From positions 1 through 64,000 of the forward strand of contig JAPEVC010000008.1 in assembly GCA_027946555.1 (NCBI GenBank): DNA of 64,000 bases, read 5' to 3'. The DNA comes from Gnomoniopsis sp. IMI 355080. Lineage: Eukaryota > Ascomycota > Sordariomycetes > Diaporthales > Gnomoniaceae. A program made the position numbers and the translations under genes. The notes beneath the pieces are model-generated. The model was given only the letters and a program-made list of their open reading frames with translations, did no database searches and was not told the DNA's origin. This document shows, piece by piece, positions 52,055 to 63,221 of this stretch; position 1 is the first letter of the stretch; every line of letters begins with the position of its first letter.

Positions 52055-52738
52055 TGTGTCGGAGATGTCGTTGTATTATTAGGTGGGTTCGGCGATTGTA
52101 GTACGAGTGGCAGAGGCAACGGGCTGGCTATCCTGGCCTGCCTGCAAGATGATGGATATGGTGTTAAAGGAAGAGACTGGTCCAGCAGGTTGATTGGCGT
52201 TGATAAATGCGAAGCTATCTACAGAACAGAAGCGAAAGGGTAGAAGAAAAGGCTTTCCAATAACTATTTGGCGGCGGGAGATCGGCTACAGATGATACGA
52301 GGCCCCTTCGCAACCCACGGCCAGACTCCCGCCAGACAAGTCGGGGGATCGAAACTGGACCGTTTCAGAGTTGCGGCAGCGCTCGCTTTATTCTCAGCTA
52401 AGTGCCTGCTATTGGCCCGCTCCCTCCTCGTCTCATTGCATCGTGCGCCGGAAGATGGACAGCTTGCCCCTGCGTAGATCGCTTGTCTTCCTCTTGGACG
52501 AAAGCAGAAGGAAAGTTACGCGTTAGAGTGTCGGAGTGAAGTTCAACGTCTCTTGATCGATTAGGTAAGATATCTCAATTTAAAGTGGGGCTGCCTTGGC
52601 GTGCTGCAACTGGACGCAGACCCTAGTAGAAAAATAATTGCGAGCTCGCCAACAAGCCCTCAACAGCTCATTGTTGTCGACCCGCACCCGCGACTTCGAG
52701 CGCCCAACCGCGCTCTCTACCTCCAAAAGCCGGCAGTC
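52055..52738. promoter_or_regulatory. Divergent promoter region, small membrane protein / uS5m
   Basis: 684 bp between two divergent starts. The uS5m frame extends back to 52601 only from a non-ATG codon, so this part is leader. No other feature. Confidence 0.45.
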
Positions 52739-54355
52739 ATGAGCGTGGCAACACCAGCTGCCAGTCGCCTGCTCTGCAGATCACTGGCAGCCAATTCAGC
52801 CAAGACTTCCTCGCGCGCTGTAGCTGCCTCCTCGTCCCGATCTACAGCATCGTCCATATCAACAAGCCAGCAGCACCAATTCCACACGACCTCGCCCACC
52901 CTCAGCCGCAAGCGCCGCTCGCCCTACCGCAATGTGAAAGCCGAAAAGCTGGGCCTACTCGACCCGGAGAAACGGCCTGGTGTTGTCGCCAAGTACCAGA
53001 ACCTGATCTCGCCCGACTACGACGACACGGATGTCGAGACACTGCAAAAGAAGTACACGCCTGAGCAGATCGAGGCTCTCGTAATGGGCGAGAATGTCGT
53101 GTTAGCCGAAGATCTGGTCGAGCAAGGCCGGATGCGTAATGACCCGTACCGGCCGCAATACCTCGAGGACTTTGCAACGCTGCGGCCGGTCATTGATCGG
53201 CGTGAGAAGACTGGGCGGCCGGTGGACACGAGCGCACGGTTTATGACACCCGATGAGTTCGAGGATGACTTCTTGGAGTGGATCCGTGAGAGGGACGTGA
53301 AGAACGGCAAGAAGGAAGGCTTGATCGACATGGGCGAGGCACTGGCCATGTACGAGGAGATGCGCAGCAAGATGCTAAGCAAGCAAGAGGGAGAGGAGCT
53401 GACCAGCCGAGATATGGCGGAGGCCGTGGACCGGGTGATGGGCCCCGCGATGACCGCTGAAGAATTATCAGAAATGACGAGGGACGGCCCAGAGAAGTCC
53501 AACTCAAAGGGAATGCGCGAGAAGAGCAAGGAGGACGAGATGGACGAGAAGGTACCTGATGACACGATGGCCATTTACAAGTATCTCACGGAGCGCAACT
53601 CGATGACGGGCTTTGACGGCGGTGATTCGGCACTCGCTCCGGAGCTGCCGAAGAAAGTACCCGGCGTAGCAGGCTTGTACAGGCAGGAGACCGACGATGA
53701 CGACGCGACGCTCGATCCAGAAGGCATTTACCAGGAGCTGAGGAAAAAGACGGGCATGAACACCAAGCAGATTATCGATCTGGCCCAAAACCAGACCAAG
53801 ATTCTGGTCAGGCGATTTGTCTCAAATCAGACGCGTCTTGGAAAGATTCGGAGTACCTATGTTCTTGCTATCTGCGGCAACAAGAATGGCCGGCTGGGGC
53901 TGGGCGAGGCCAAGTCGGTGGACCCCGAAACAGCGACGTCGAAGGCCAAGTTGGCTGCTATCAGAAACATGCAGCCAATACGGAGGTATGAGCAGAGGAC
54001 CATCTACGGAAACGTTGAAGCCAAGGTTGGAGGCACTATTGTACAGCTTTACGCGCGGCCACCAGGTACGTTGGGACGACTAGACATGCTCTTGAAATTT
54101 TATTTCAGTATGCTAACAACGCCAAAACCCACAGGATTCGGCCTCCGAGTCTCGCACCGCTTCTTCGAGATGGCCCGAGCAGTAGGCCTCCAAGACCTAG
54201 CAGCCAAGATGCCCCGGTCCCGCAACCCCATGAACTCGGTCAAGGCGTGCTTCCAAGCTCTGATGAACCAGCCCGATCCCGAGACCATCGCCCTCGGCAG
54301 AGGAAAGAAGCTCGTTGATGCGCGCAAGGTGTACTATGGAGGTGCCACTCTTTAG
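52739..54355 (+). CDS. Mitochondrial small-subunit ribosomal protein uS5m
   Basis: Exons 52739-54065 and 54135-54355 give 515 aa. The N-terminus is rich in Ser/Ala/Arg (SVATPAASRLLCRSLAANSA) and ends near FHTTSPTLSRKRR, a clear mitochondrial presequence with a possible cleavage. A long acidic/helical fungal-specific region follows (about residues 70-350), then the S5 N-domain (ILVRRFVSNQTRLGKIRSTY, GNKNGRLGLGEAKS) and the S5 C-domain (GFGLRVSHRFFEMARAVGLQ). The 69-nt intron (GTACGT donor, CCACAG acceptor) has no stop and is a multiple of three, so retention would insert 23 residues; splicing gives PPGFGLRVSH, which fits the family. Component of the mitoribosome decoding region. Confidence 0.93.
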   Translation: MSVATPAASRLLCRSLAANSAKTSSRAVAASSSRSTASSISTSQQHQFHTTSPTLSRKRRSPYRNVKAEKLGLLDPEKRPGVVAKYQNLISPDYDDTDVETLQKKYTPEQIEALVMGENVVLAEDLVEQGRMRNDPYRPQYLEDFATLRPVIDRREKTGRPVDTSARFMTPDEFEDDFLEWIRERDVKNGKKEGLIDMGEALAMYEEMRSKMLSKQEGEELTSRDMAEAVDRVMGPAMTAEELSEMTRDGPEKSNSKGMREKSKEDEMDEKVPDDTMAIYKYLTERNSMTGFDGGDSALAPELPKKVPGVAGLYRQETDDDDATLDPEGIYQELRKKTGMNTKQIIDLAQNQTKILVRRFVSNQTRLGKIRSTYVLAICGNKNGRLGLGEAKSVDPETATSKAKLAAIRNMQPIRRYEQRTIYGNVEAKVGGTIVQLYARPPGTLGRLDMLLKFYFSMLTTPKPTGFGLRVSHRFFEMARAVGLQDLAAKMPRSRNPMNSVKACFQALMNQPDPETIALGRGKKLVDARKVYYGGATL

Positions 54356-54687
54356 ACAGCCGATAGACTTGTACCATGGACAAAACTCTGTATCATACCG
54401 TCCAATCATTCGTGGATCCGTGACACGGTGAACATACACCCACTCGTGTCTCAGACATGTCCTCTTTCGTTCATGTCTTGATGTCTCGTATGGGTATTAG
54501 CGATATGTACCGCCTCCCATCATTACATAGCCCCATGGTCGCACCTGGTCCGAAATTCCAATGGAAGGAGTCATAAATGCAGTCCTGGGAGGTGCTGGTG
54601 AAAGTAGCGCTGCTCTTGGCCCGGGCAGTTCATATGGATCGTGATCCAAGAGTGCGATTAGAAACTATGCTCCGTAGGCTTGGTCTC
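54356..54687. other. Convergent intergenic region
   Basis: Between uS5m and DAD3 3' ends; 332 bp with no visible feature. Confidence 0.45.
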
Positions 54688-55080
54688 TCAATGCTGCGGC
54701 TGATCACCCCACTCCAGTTCCTGCTGCAGCACAATGCTATACACGCTCGTCTTGAGCAGCGTAAACACCAACGCCGTCTTGCGCTCTAGGTCACGCAAGC
54801 CGTCGAGAATCTCGGTCGTCGGTTGAGCTGCCATGGTGTCGAGGATCGAGGCGAGCTAGTATGGCGCACACCAAGCAAGTCAGCATTGGGACTACTTGTC
54901 TTGTCAAAAAATACATCGGCGCGGGGGCAGGTTTGCTGAGTTGCGCGCGTAAAGTGCCTCTGCCCTTACCTTCTTCATGTTGTCTGCCAGCCGCACATAT
55001 TCGTCAATCACCTCTTGCTCTTGTGCAGAGAGTTCCTCGCCGGGAGAGAGAAGCGCGCTCGTGGTAGCGCGGTCGTCCAT
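54688..55080 (-). CDS. DASH complex subunit DAD3
   Basis: 92 aa from exons 54970-55080 and 54688-54855. The N-half contains LSAQEQEVIDEYVRLADNMK and the C-half LASILDTMAAQPTTEILDGL followed by RDLERKTALVFTLLKTSVYS, which is the diagnostic DAD3 pattern. The DASH/Dam1 complex forms rings around kinetochore microtubules in fungi and is absent from animals. The start is the first ATG of exon 1. The 114-nt intron has a GTAAGG donor and a TAG acceptor and keeps frame. Length matches the family (about 94). It shares a 347-bp divergent promoter with the COG-like gene. Confidence 0.9.
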
Positions 55081-55427
55081 CTTGTCGTGAAAGGTGTTGA
55101 GACCAAAACGGGAAGCGCGTGGTTGAATTGGAGAGACGCGTCGTGGGAAAGTGCCCGAGAAAATGGCGTGGGGGTGGGACCCTATTGGCACGGGAGTACC
55201 CAGAGTGGTGGTGGAGTCCACTCCGCTTGAGGCTCTATCAGGGATTAAAGAAGTACTCCCGTCCACACCATACGTCCGCTAGGATTGTAAGTACCCGGGT
55301 ATGCCACCTAGCCTTCAACTTCGACCATACAGGGCTCACTCAAACCTCCCTCAATATCTCATCTCATACAACAATTCTTTATAATTCTTCGTTCTTCCTT
55401 CTCAGCATAAGCCAGAGGGAGGACAAA
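55081..55427. promoter_or_regulatory. Divergent promoter DAD3 / COG-like gene
   Basis: 347 bp. The COG-like frame extends back to 55119 without an ATG in good context, so this stretch is promoter and leader. Confidence 0.45.
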
Positions 55428-56696
55428 ATGTCCACTCCCCTCGCCCGCCGGCGGCAGAACAGCTCTGCAGCTTCAACTCGCTCGCGCGGGCTCTCCTTCC
55501 ACAATCGCGCAGCCTCAAGAGCACTGCCAGGTACCTCAACACCACCGGCCAAAATAGAACCCAAGTCCGTCCACACCTCCGATCCTTTCCTCCAGGCCTT
55601 TCTCTCGCCCACCTTTGACGCAGCAGAGTACCTCAACGGCGTCCTCCCCCCTCTGCAGGGCTCATCCGCCTCCCTGCGCTCCACCTCCTCAACAACAGCC
55701 AAAGTGTCCCTGGCAGAGCTCTCCACCGAGGCGCAGACCGTCGCCACTCAGCTGAATGCACACACCACCCGCCTTACCGGCACACTCAGCCAACTCACCG
55801 AGGATATTCTGCGCTCCGGCAGCCGCCTCGCGTACGAAGTCGAGCTGCTCCGCGGCGAGACCCTCGGCCTCTCCGAGGCCCTGCTCGGGGAGGGCCCGCT
55901 CAAGGCTGACCTAGAACGCTTCGTGCCCGCGGGAATTGAGCAGCAAGCCGCGACACGGCGGGCGAGCCTGGCTGGTACGCCGCTGCTGCCGGGCACCGAG
56001 GCGACGGTGGTGGTGTCCAATTCGCCCGCACCAATCACGCCCGCTGCTACGGGCGCCGCAGGTGTGGAAGCTCAAGATAATGATCGTGATCATGATGAGC
56101 CGCCGTACATTTCGCATTTGCGCACGCTGACGCTCGTGCGCTCGCGGCTGGATGCGGTGATCAAGACGTTTGGTGAGGCGATGGAGTTTGTATTTCCGCC
56201 AAGCGAGATCTCGGTATCATCGGGGTTCTTGTCGGTGTCGGCGCCGGATTTCCCAGATCGGCATAGCGGCACCGCGGAACAAATCAGTATGGAGGATCGG
56301 GGCCAGCAGACACTGAAGAAGCTGAGAGAGGAAATCTCGGGGCTATTGAAGCGCGGCGGGAAGTACGAGGACAAAGTACAGGGCGTGGAACAGGCGACGA
56401 AGCGAGTGGAGGAGATCAAGCTGCTAACTTCGGTGTGGAAGGGCACGGCAGAGGAAAAGGGCCGGATGCGATTTGTGGAGCAGCTGGCGAGATTGGTGGA
56501 GGAGAGGCATCGGGAGTTGGTGAAGGAGGCGGAGGGCCAGCGGGATAGGGACCAGGCGAGGAGGGGCCAGGATGAGAATGGGACTTCGAAGAGGGAGCAG
56601 ACAAGCAGCTCAGAGGCGACAGCGGCGGAGTCAAGAGGTCCCTTGGGTGGATATGGGTTCATGAACCAGTGGCAGAAAATACGAGGCGGATTATGA
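55428..56696 (+). CDS. Conserved oligomeric Golgi complex subunit, COG7-like
   Basis: 422 aa, one exon; ATG at 55428. After a Ser/Arg-rich start comes DPFLQAFLSPTFDAAEYLNG, the short N-terminal signature shared by COG5/COG7-type tethering subunits, then amphipathic helices (VSLAELSTEAQTVATQLNAH, TLSQLTEDILRSGSRLAYEV) with coiled-coil character, and a helical C-part (HLRTLTLVRSRLDAVIKTFG, LKKLREEISGLLKRGGKYED). The end is charged and disordered, closing with GFMNQWQKIRGGL. COG tethers retrograde vesicles to the Golgi. Fungal COG7 proteins are about this size, whereas COG5 is usually longer; COG5 cannot be excluded. Confidence 0.72.
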   Translation: MSTPLARRRQNSSAASTRSRGLSFHNRAASRALPGTSTPPAKIEPKSVHTSDPFLQAFLSPTFDAAEYLNGVLPPLQGSSASLRSTSSTTAKVSLAELSTEAQTVATQLNAHTTRLTGTLSQLTEDILRSGSRLAYEVELLRGETLGLSEALLGEGPLKADLERFVPAGIEQQAATRRASLAGTPLLPGTEATVVVSNSPAPITPAATGAAGVEAQDNDRDHDEPPYISHLRTLTLVRSRLDAVIKTFGEAMEFVFPPSEISVSSGFLSVSAPDFPDRHSGTAEQISMEDRGQQTLKKLREEISGLLKRGGKYEDKVQGVEQATKRVEEIKLLTSVWKGTAEEKGRMRFVEQLARLVEERHRELVKEAEGQRDRDQARRGQDENGTSKREQTSSSEATAAESRGPLGGYGFMNQWQKIRGGL

Positions 56697-57160
56697 GTGG
56701 AAGTCGATTATTACAATACTGATTACTGGGGACATGGAAGGGAGAGTACTAAAGATACCATCCACGGAAGAATACATCAACACTGTCTCAACATGACGGT
56801 CGTCAATATCCAAGGCCTCTCAGTGAAAGGCGATGAGCCACACCACATTGCGTCGTGAAGTTAACTCATTTCATTCGATTTCTTTGTCAGCAGATGCTGG
56901 CTGATTTGGTCTGCAGTCTCATTGCCTTCTCGGCATTCATACCTTCATTTCAACGATCGAATGCCATATTCGCGTACTGCCCTGATCCGGGCTCCTTGCT
57001 CCCCGTACCTTACAAAAAATCAATATTGCCCGGCGTTTCCAGTGATGCACCAGCCAACCAATAACTCACACAACTCCGGTTCCGTTCGATTCTCGGAATG
57101 CAGACAACCAATGACAACATATGAGTGGGCCTACACAGTGGCATCAACAGATCCACTTGC
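56697..57160. other. Convergent intergenic region (~0.46 kb)
   Basis: Between the COG-like gene and the mitochondrial carrier. Nothing recognised. Confidence 0.45.
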
Positions 57161-58552
57161 TTACTCGTCTTCCTTGATCGAGTTGATGTGCTTCTTCAGG
57201 AACTCAAATGACGAGAAGAACACAGCATTTACTGCACAGGATCGACCCATGGACACGCCTAGGCCTCGATACATGTGCCGCCGGAAGAATTCAACTTTCA
57301 CCGGTGGGACTGTTTGGCCTCGCGAATACATCAGGCAATTCCGCTGATATATACTCTTAGCAGAGTCGATCGGGTCTGTGAGGAAAATCAGTGAGTGCAC
57401 GTTCCTTGCCAAGAGGTGCAAATAACTAACAGATCATGGCCCACGAAACAATACCGCAGACACCACCCGCAACTAGGACGGCTAGAGGATTCGAATGGGT
57501 GCCGTCGCCTCCAAAGGCCGTCAAAAGTTGTTTGCTACTTTCGTAGGTCATGAAGTAAATACCAGTGCCGAGAGCGTCTCTCACTTTATTCAAAGTTAGC
57601 TTGGGCGCCAGGAGAAGATAGTTGTCGTGGTAGAGAGGTTTCGAAACGTACACAGATGAAATTTGAAGCCAGTATACAGGCCCAAGGGGCCACGATGACG
57701 CATGATATTCGCCATGGTCTTTAGTGTTCCCTTGTTCTGATAACTGGCTGCGATCTTGTAGCTCTCGGCTTGGGGGCAATGCTTTCGGTCAGCGAGCAAG
57801 ACAGAGACTTGGGCGCTCAGTTTCGTGAGCTCAAACGGGCCTGCAAAATGTCAGCCATGTTCAGCCACAGCTCAATAGTAATCTTGGTGCTCTCACATGC
57901 GATTAATGTAATACAAGAACCAGCGGTAGCTCCCGCTGCACCAAAACAGGCAACTGAAGATAGGCTGGGAAATGTGCCTTTGGTGTTGACATGGGTCAAA
58001 ACATCAATTCCAAAGTTTCTCTTCAGCCAATTCGAGTAAACGTATTTTGATCGTTGGTAGATCGAGAAGGAGACGGTCCGAACAAGTGTTATGCTTGCCA
58101 AGGGTGCAGTCACGCCTAAAGACAGTGGAAAAAAGAAGTATCAGTACTTGGAAAATTGTGGGATATGCAGGTGAAGGGTTCCGCAACTCACCCCTAAAGA
58201 AGCCCTTGAGTTTCTCGGTCTGGTAGGTATGCCGGACACAGTCCACAAACCCTGAGTACTTGTAGGTCTGCATTCGGGTCTTTACGCTATCGAGGGGGAA
58301 AGTGGCGAGAGTCGAGAGCACACTTGAGGCGCTGGCGGCGACTTCAGTACGATATCGTTTGATGAACTTCTTCTGGGTTTGTGTAACGTGCTGCTGCACC
58401 TCGGCCTGGAGCTTTGTGGCCATGGTGTCGGGCGCGTTGGCTGGTGTCCCATCGCCGTCGCCCCTCCTGCTGCTGCTACTGCCTTGTGTAGGCATGGTCG
58501 GCGGAGGGAGCTTGGTACCATTTTGGTGGTAGGGTATCAGCTCAGCCGGCAT
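57161..58552 (-). CDS. Mitochondrial carrier family (SLC25) transporter, substrate unknown
   Basis: 378 aa from exons 58192-58552, 57897-58115, 57652-57840, 57431-57583 and 57161-57375. Carrier signatures: FPLDSVKTRMQTYKYSGFVD in repeat 1, CPFELTKLSAQ in repeat 2 and YPIDSAKSIYQRNCL in repeat 3, with six expected membrane helices. A hydrophilic N-terminus (about 70 residues) precedes the first repeat. Start ATG at 58552 is the first in frame; the open frame beyond starts with TTG. The third intron uses donor GTACGT and an AAG acceptor; other choices break LLRDALGTGIYF. Repeat 2 with C-P-F-E-L and repeat 3 with Y-P-I-D-S are unusual enough to suggest a distinct fungal subfamily. Substrate not predictable; inner-membrane location inferred. 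Confidence 0.88.
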
Positions 58553-61500
58553 GCTTTCTGGCAACGGTAGGCCCGGTGGTGCAGCCGCCTCTAGACAGTG
58601 GTCTCGGAGGGCGAGACCAGAGTCTTGGGTGCGGTCGCGGTACGGCCAAGTGCCAGCAGGAGGGAGTCCATGAAGGGGACCCCGCGATGCGTAGGTCGTG
58701 GTCAGTGATTGGAGACTGCTGTTGGCTTCTATGACGGGAGTGAATTGGTGTGTTGGTGGTGGTATCGATGAGCAGTGGATGTGAGATGGAGTCGGGAGGG
58801 AAGAAGAAGAAGTGACGGGAAAGGGAAAAAAGGAGAGTTTGGCCCGATGCCACAAGGGAAGGGCCAAACGAACCCCAAGCGGAATTGATATGCTAGTGGT
58901 AGTGTTATCACGAATATCTCAAGGGCGTGCTCAGCACATGCACCGTCCCAGAAGAGCAGAGTACGCACCCGAGTTGAGAACCCCGCAATTTGTTGTGCAC
59001 AAAGAGCAGTGAGTGGAGGAAGAAGCTCTCCTGGTTCGTCAACCCACCCCTGTCCTCTCCACTCTTGCCGTCCCGCATTCGACGATCCCCAAGCACCTTA
59101 GCCTCAACCACTCACTGTTCGTAGCTCCATACTAAGTGTTTTGAGTATCAGATGCTAGAGCCACTGTCCCCCCCCAACCATGCTACCCCTCGACCAGTAT
59201 CGAAACTGTTCCCCTCGAAACACCCAAGAACTTCGGCACAGAGCCGTGTCAGGGCTCGAATGGGTATCTTCTTCCTCTCCTTCTCTTATTCTCTTTCCTG
59301 ATCGCGTCTCGCAACGGCGTGGCAAGCAAGGCCATATGGTTCGACTGACTCAGGCCAGTCGCACAATGCAGCAGGCCACAATTGGTGTCACCAAGTTTCC
59401 CTGTCCTGTCTACGAGAGCTACTGTGCATCTGGTTTGGAAGCTAGCTATGCAGGCGGTGTCCTGGAGGGCTTGGGACTGCCGTACCATGCATCTCTTGGT
59501 GACAGCAGGAGGGAGGGTTGCGATGCTACCTGTGTGGTGAACAATACATTACCCAGAGGTGTAAACGTCATACCTATATGCTCAATGCTCTTCCGGAACC
59601 ATGAGACTTTTGGTAGGTAACATCATGTATATAGTATCAATGGAGATCTTGAAAGCTCTGTTGCTAGACGGTTGCCTCAACGATATCCACGCTCCCAGGA
59701 TAGACAGAGGTTTTCCTAAACAGCTGTAGCAGTTGAGTGAGAAACAAGGACTCTCCCTCTACCTAGTTATTCCCTGACCTCTGGCCCTGCAGGTCCAGAT
59801 CTCAAAGATCCCACTTGCAGCAGAGTCATGCATGGACCCTTGGGACTGTCTCCTCCCCCGCCGAGCATTGAAAGACCACCAAATATCAGCCCCGGCCTCG
59901 TACTATTCTTACAGCAGCGTCAGGTGTTTACTAGCTGACATCGCCATATCTCTCGCTACCTTGTGTATCGGCTCCGGGGTCTGGTCTGTTGAGATTCCTT
60001 GCAACTGCTGTGCCGGAGCCGGGCCCGGCATCTGAGGTGCTGTCCTGGGCGGAGTCCATGGGCTGGGCATTCGTTACGGCTCTTCGGACGCGATCCGGTG
60101 GTCTGAGGTTGTTCCCACTTGGTGACCCCTGGTAATCCAATCCTCCCTGTTCAGTTATTGGTTCCAAGTCAGGCACAAGACGATAGTGTCTTTTCTGATG
60201 TGTCTTCCAACTTCCCAGGACAATTCACTGTCTGCTCAGGAACCGAATGAGTATCTAAGTGGATCGTCCTACAAGGGCTTGATTTACAAGTGCGTATCAG
60301 CAGACTTCAGCCTATAGGCTATTGTCATGCCTCTAGTGTGATTATGATTTATCCCAGAGAATGCTGTCTTCCAAGTCAGTTTCTTGGGACACCGCTTTTA
60401 CCCTCGCGTCCTTCTATATTGACTCAGGATTTTATGGTACACTTCGCCTCAGGAGCAACGTCCTTGTTCGTCATAATTTTCATCAAAAATAGAAACTAAT
60501 TGCAGCTCCTCAGTGATGCCCTCTCGGACTTGAACATACGAAGTGCCGTACTGCCGTCTGCGTCTCGTCGCCCGCCTCCAACGCCGTCTATGTAATTCCC
60601 TACCTCATCAATCACTCCGCCATATCCCAATCTACAAATTCGCCAAACCTATGAATACCTGTTCATCATTTGGTATCCCTCGGTTCAAGAGTACTGGAAC
60701 ACACTCGCACGCATTTCCAAGGTGCACGTGGGTGGGGGATGGTCTACTCTCGAATCGGAGGACGGTAAGGATCCGTACCAGCACTGATCAGCGCCCAAAC
60801 TGCCACGCTATCCCTTAATGCAGACGCATAAGTAGGGGCAGTATGTCCAAAAGCATGAAAGGCATCTTGAACATATATATCAATAGTCTGGGCATGGAGG
60901 CCCAAGCATGGTCGAATAGTCGATATTCACAACGCCCAATACATTCCAGTGGAGTGGTTACCCTCAGATAAAATCTTCGATGAGATTAGCTGCCGACATA
61001 CAACATTCCCTTTTGTCCGACTCGTCGCACAATGGGAAATGTCAACAGCTCTTGGCAGTACTTCTACTGTTGTCCTCGACCTGAGATATGTCACCTGCAG
61101 CTCCCGCATGAAATCCCAGGCGGTCAGGCCACTCCGATTTGGCCAGACACAAGGGCAGAAGATGAGACACGATCCAGCATAAATAGAACAAACTCTGGAG
61201 TTCCATGGCCGTTTGTGAATGTTAGAAAGTGTTGTGGTGGGGAGAAAACGCTCAGGTAAATTGGTGCGTCTTGCGTGACGTTGCCGGGGTAGATGTCGTA
61301 AAGTGGCTCGATTTCCAATGAGATCCCTACGCTGTTCGCTTTCGATTCACCGTGACAATGGCATTTGGACACATGGTTTGGGCTTGGTCTTCGGGGGCTC
61401 GGTGCTCTACTCCTGATGATCGAAATTTGGTAGCGTGCTTCATTTTGCCAGAACCCAGATTTCACAGGTCTAGGCGAAGTTCAGGTCGGGTGGCAGTTCC

Positions 61501-62089
61501 CTTATGAGAAGCCAGTGTCGAGTTGTGGGAAAATTCGCCTCCCGACCATCGCGCCAGACTCTCACTTGAGCCTCTGTATACCACACTAAACCATATAATC
61601 GGTCATCGCATTGAGTTTGGACCATATGAGGAAGCCCAAAATCCCATCATGCAATCCTTAAGTCGTCAAGAGCATCTCGCGTCTTCAGGCGCGAAGATTT
61701 ACCCCCCCTCCCCCGCCAAAAAAAAAAAAAGGCGATTCGAACAATGGGATAAGGCTGCGTTGGTTCAACCTGTCGGCCATGGAAATTCAGGATGGTGCAA
61801 CCGAATTCAAAATGCGCTGCTTCAGGATCTGCTAATCAAAAGCCGATGAAATCGTGTTTGGTCATGATGAAAAATACTCATCTTCAAAGTGCTTTGATCT
61901 TGTTGGTGAGGCTCTGGCTGAGGTGGTCATGACCTAGACAAGGGTGGCCCCTGCTCCCGAATCACGTGCCCGCCTGGAAAAATCGAAGGCACTTTTTCGC
62001 TTGAGCAGGACGGCTTGAAGCCTCAACGTTTGTTCGACCCACTGATACATCAACCCAACCTCAACCTCATCGCGATCAAGCCATAATCG
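58553..62089. other. Gene-poor interval (~3.5 kb)
   Basis: Between the carrier start and RPS23 5'UTR. Short frames only. C run at 59168-59175 and a C-then-A run at 61702-61731 are present. No gene, tRNA or repeat family can be supported. Confidence 0.4.
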
Positions 62090-62304
62090 GTGAGTACTGC
62101 TGTCCATTCCATTCTCGACTTGCCTCGAATTTCAATCGCAAGATATACCGCGCCCGACCGATTTTTGGCGGTGACGCTCGACCAACCACGCACGTTTTCG
62201 ACCCCACCGAAAACCGACCTCAATTCAATCAACCCACCGCACGATCGACCCTCAACGAAGGCTAGAAATTTTCCAAATACTGACCACCTCTCTTTCATCT
62301 ACAG
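62090..62304 (+). promoter_or_regulatory. Probable 5'UTR intron of RPS23
   Basis: A GTGAGT donor (62090) and a TTTCATCTACAG acceptor (62304) lie just 9 nt before the RPS23 ATG and bound a 215-nt sequence. Leader introns are common in fungal ribosomal-protein genes and often raise expression. Inference from splice signals only. Confidence 0.55.
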
Positions 62305-62313
62305 CCAGTCAAA

Positions 62314-62899
62314 ATGGGAAAGGGTCAGCCTAGAGGTCTCAACGCCGCGCGTAAGCTGCGCACCACCCGTCGCGAGCAGCGATGGGCCGATGATGGATTC
62401 AAGAAGCGAGCCCTCGGCACCGCCTTCAAGTCCTCGCCCTTCGGAGGTTCCTCCCACGCCAAGGGCATCGTCCTCGAGAAGGTCGGTGTCGAGGCCAAGC
62501 AGCCCAACTCCGCTATTCGCAAGTGTGTCCGTGTCCAGTTGATCAAGAACGGCAAGAAGGTCACTGCTTTCGGTACGAGCCAGCTCCAATCCCCCAGATC
62601 TGATGGACCCGTCTTTGCGAAAGCCTATAAAGGAGAAGCCACAGAAGGGCTGCGGTTTGGCGACAACGCAGGGCAACAACGGTTGAATGATGTGGGCTGA
62701 CATGACGTGACTGCATTTAGTGCCCAACGACGGTTGCCTGAACTTCGTGGACGAGAACGACGAGGTGCTCCTGGCTGGTTTCGGTCGCAAGGGCAAGGCC
62801 AAGGGTGATATTCCCGGTGTGCGATTCAAGGTTGTCAAGGTCTCTGGTGTCGGTCTGCTTGCTCTGTGGAAGGAGAAGAAGGAGAAGCCCCGTTCTTAA
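62314..62899 (+). CDS. rps23: 40S ribosomal protein S23 (uS12)
   Basis: 145 aa from exons 62314-62572 and 62721-62899, exactly the expected length. [20 protein letters not shown] starts the protein and [20 protein letters not shown] followed by [16 protein letters not shown] forms the decoding-centre loop, whose proline (PND) is the site hydroxylated in other eukaryotes. The end is [14 protein letters not shown]. It sits near the A-site and affects translational accuracy. The 148-nt intron (GTACGA donor, TTTAG acceptor) is longer than most here. Convergent with COQ2. Confidence 0.97.
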
Positions 62900-63221
62900 G
62901 CGGTATTGCAGGGGACGAGCGGACGACAGTGGAAGGACACAAAAACTTCAAGGAAATGGCTGCTTTCGGGATTTCACGGCGTCAACAGTGTTTTGCTCTC
63001 ATCGGCATCTTCACAAATCAGGCAAGGGGGATCTGATATTTCCTTGGTAGATATGATCGACGAATAAAGGGATCATCGCCACGAGCAAACAACCAAACAA
63101 CCAAGGTACACGGCAGCAGGATGGATGGAGTGACGAGCAGCGAAGATGATTTTGGGTGAGACCAATACTCCAGGGTTCGATTATGCCTTCATGGTATATT
63201 CGTGGAGACGATACAGATGGT
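62900..63221. other. Convergent intergenic region
   Basis: Between RPS23 and COQ2; 322 bp, 3'UTRs expected, nothing else visible. Confidence 0.45.

Noticed and set aside
61702..61760. GTTCGAATC on the minus strand followed by a T run, like a tRNA B box and terminator
   Set aside because: The flanking bases do not pair as a T-stem and no A box or cloverleaf could be formed.
62573..62720. Possible box C/D snoRNA in the RPS23 intron (TGATGG, later ATGATGT and CTGA)
   Set aside because: No terminal stem between the flanks and the C box is off-consensus; the elements are too short to support.
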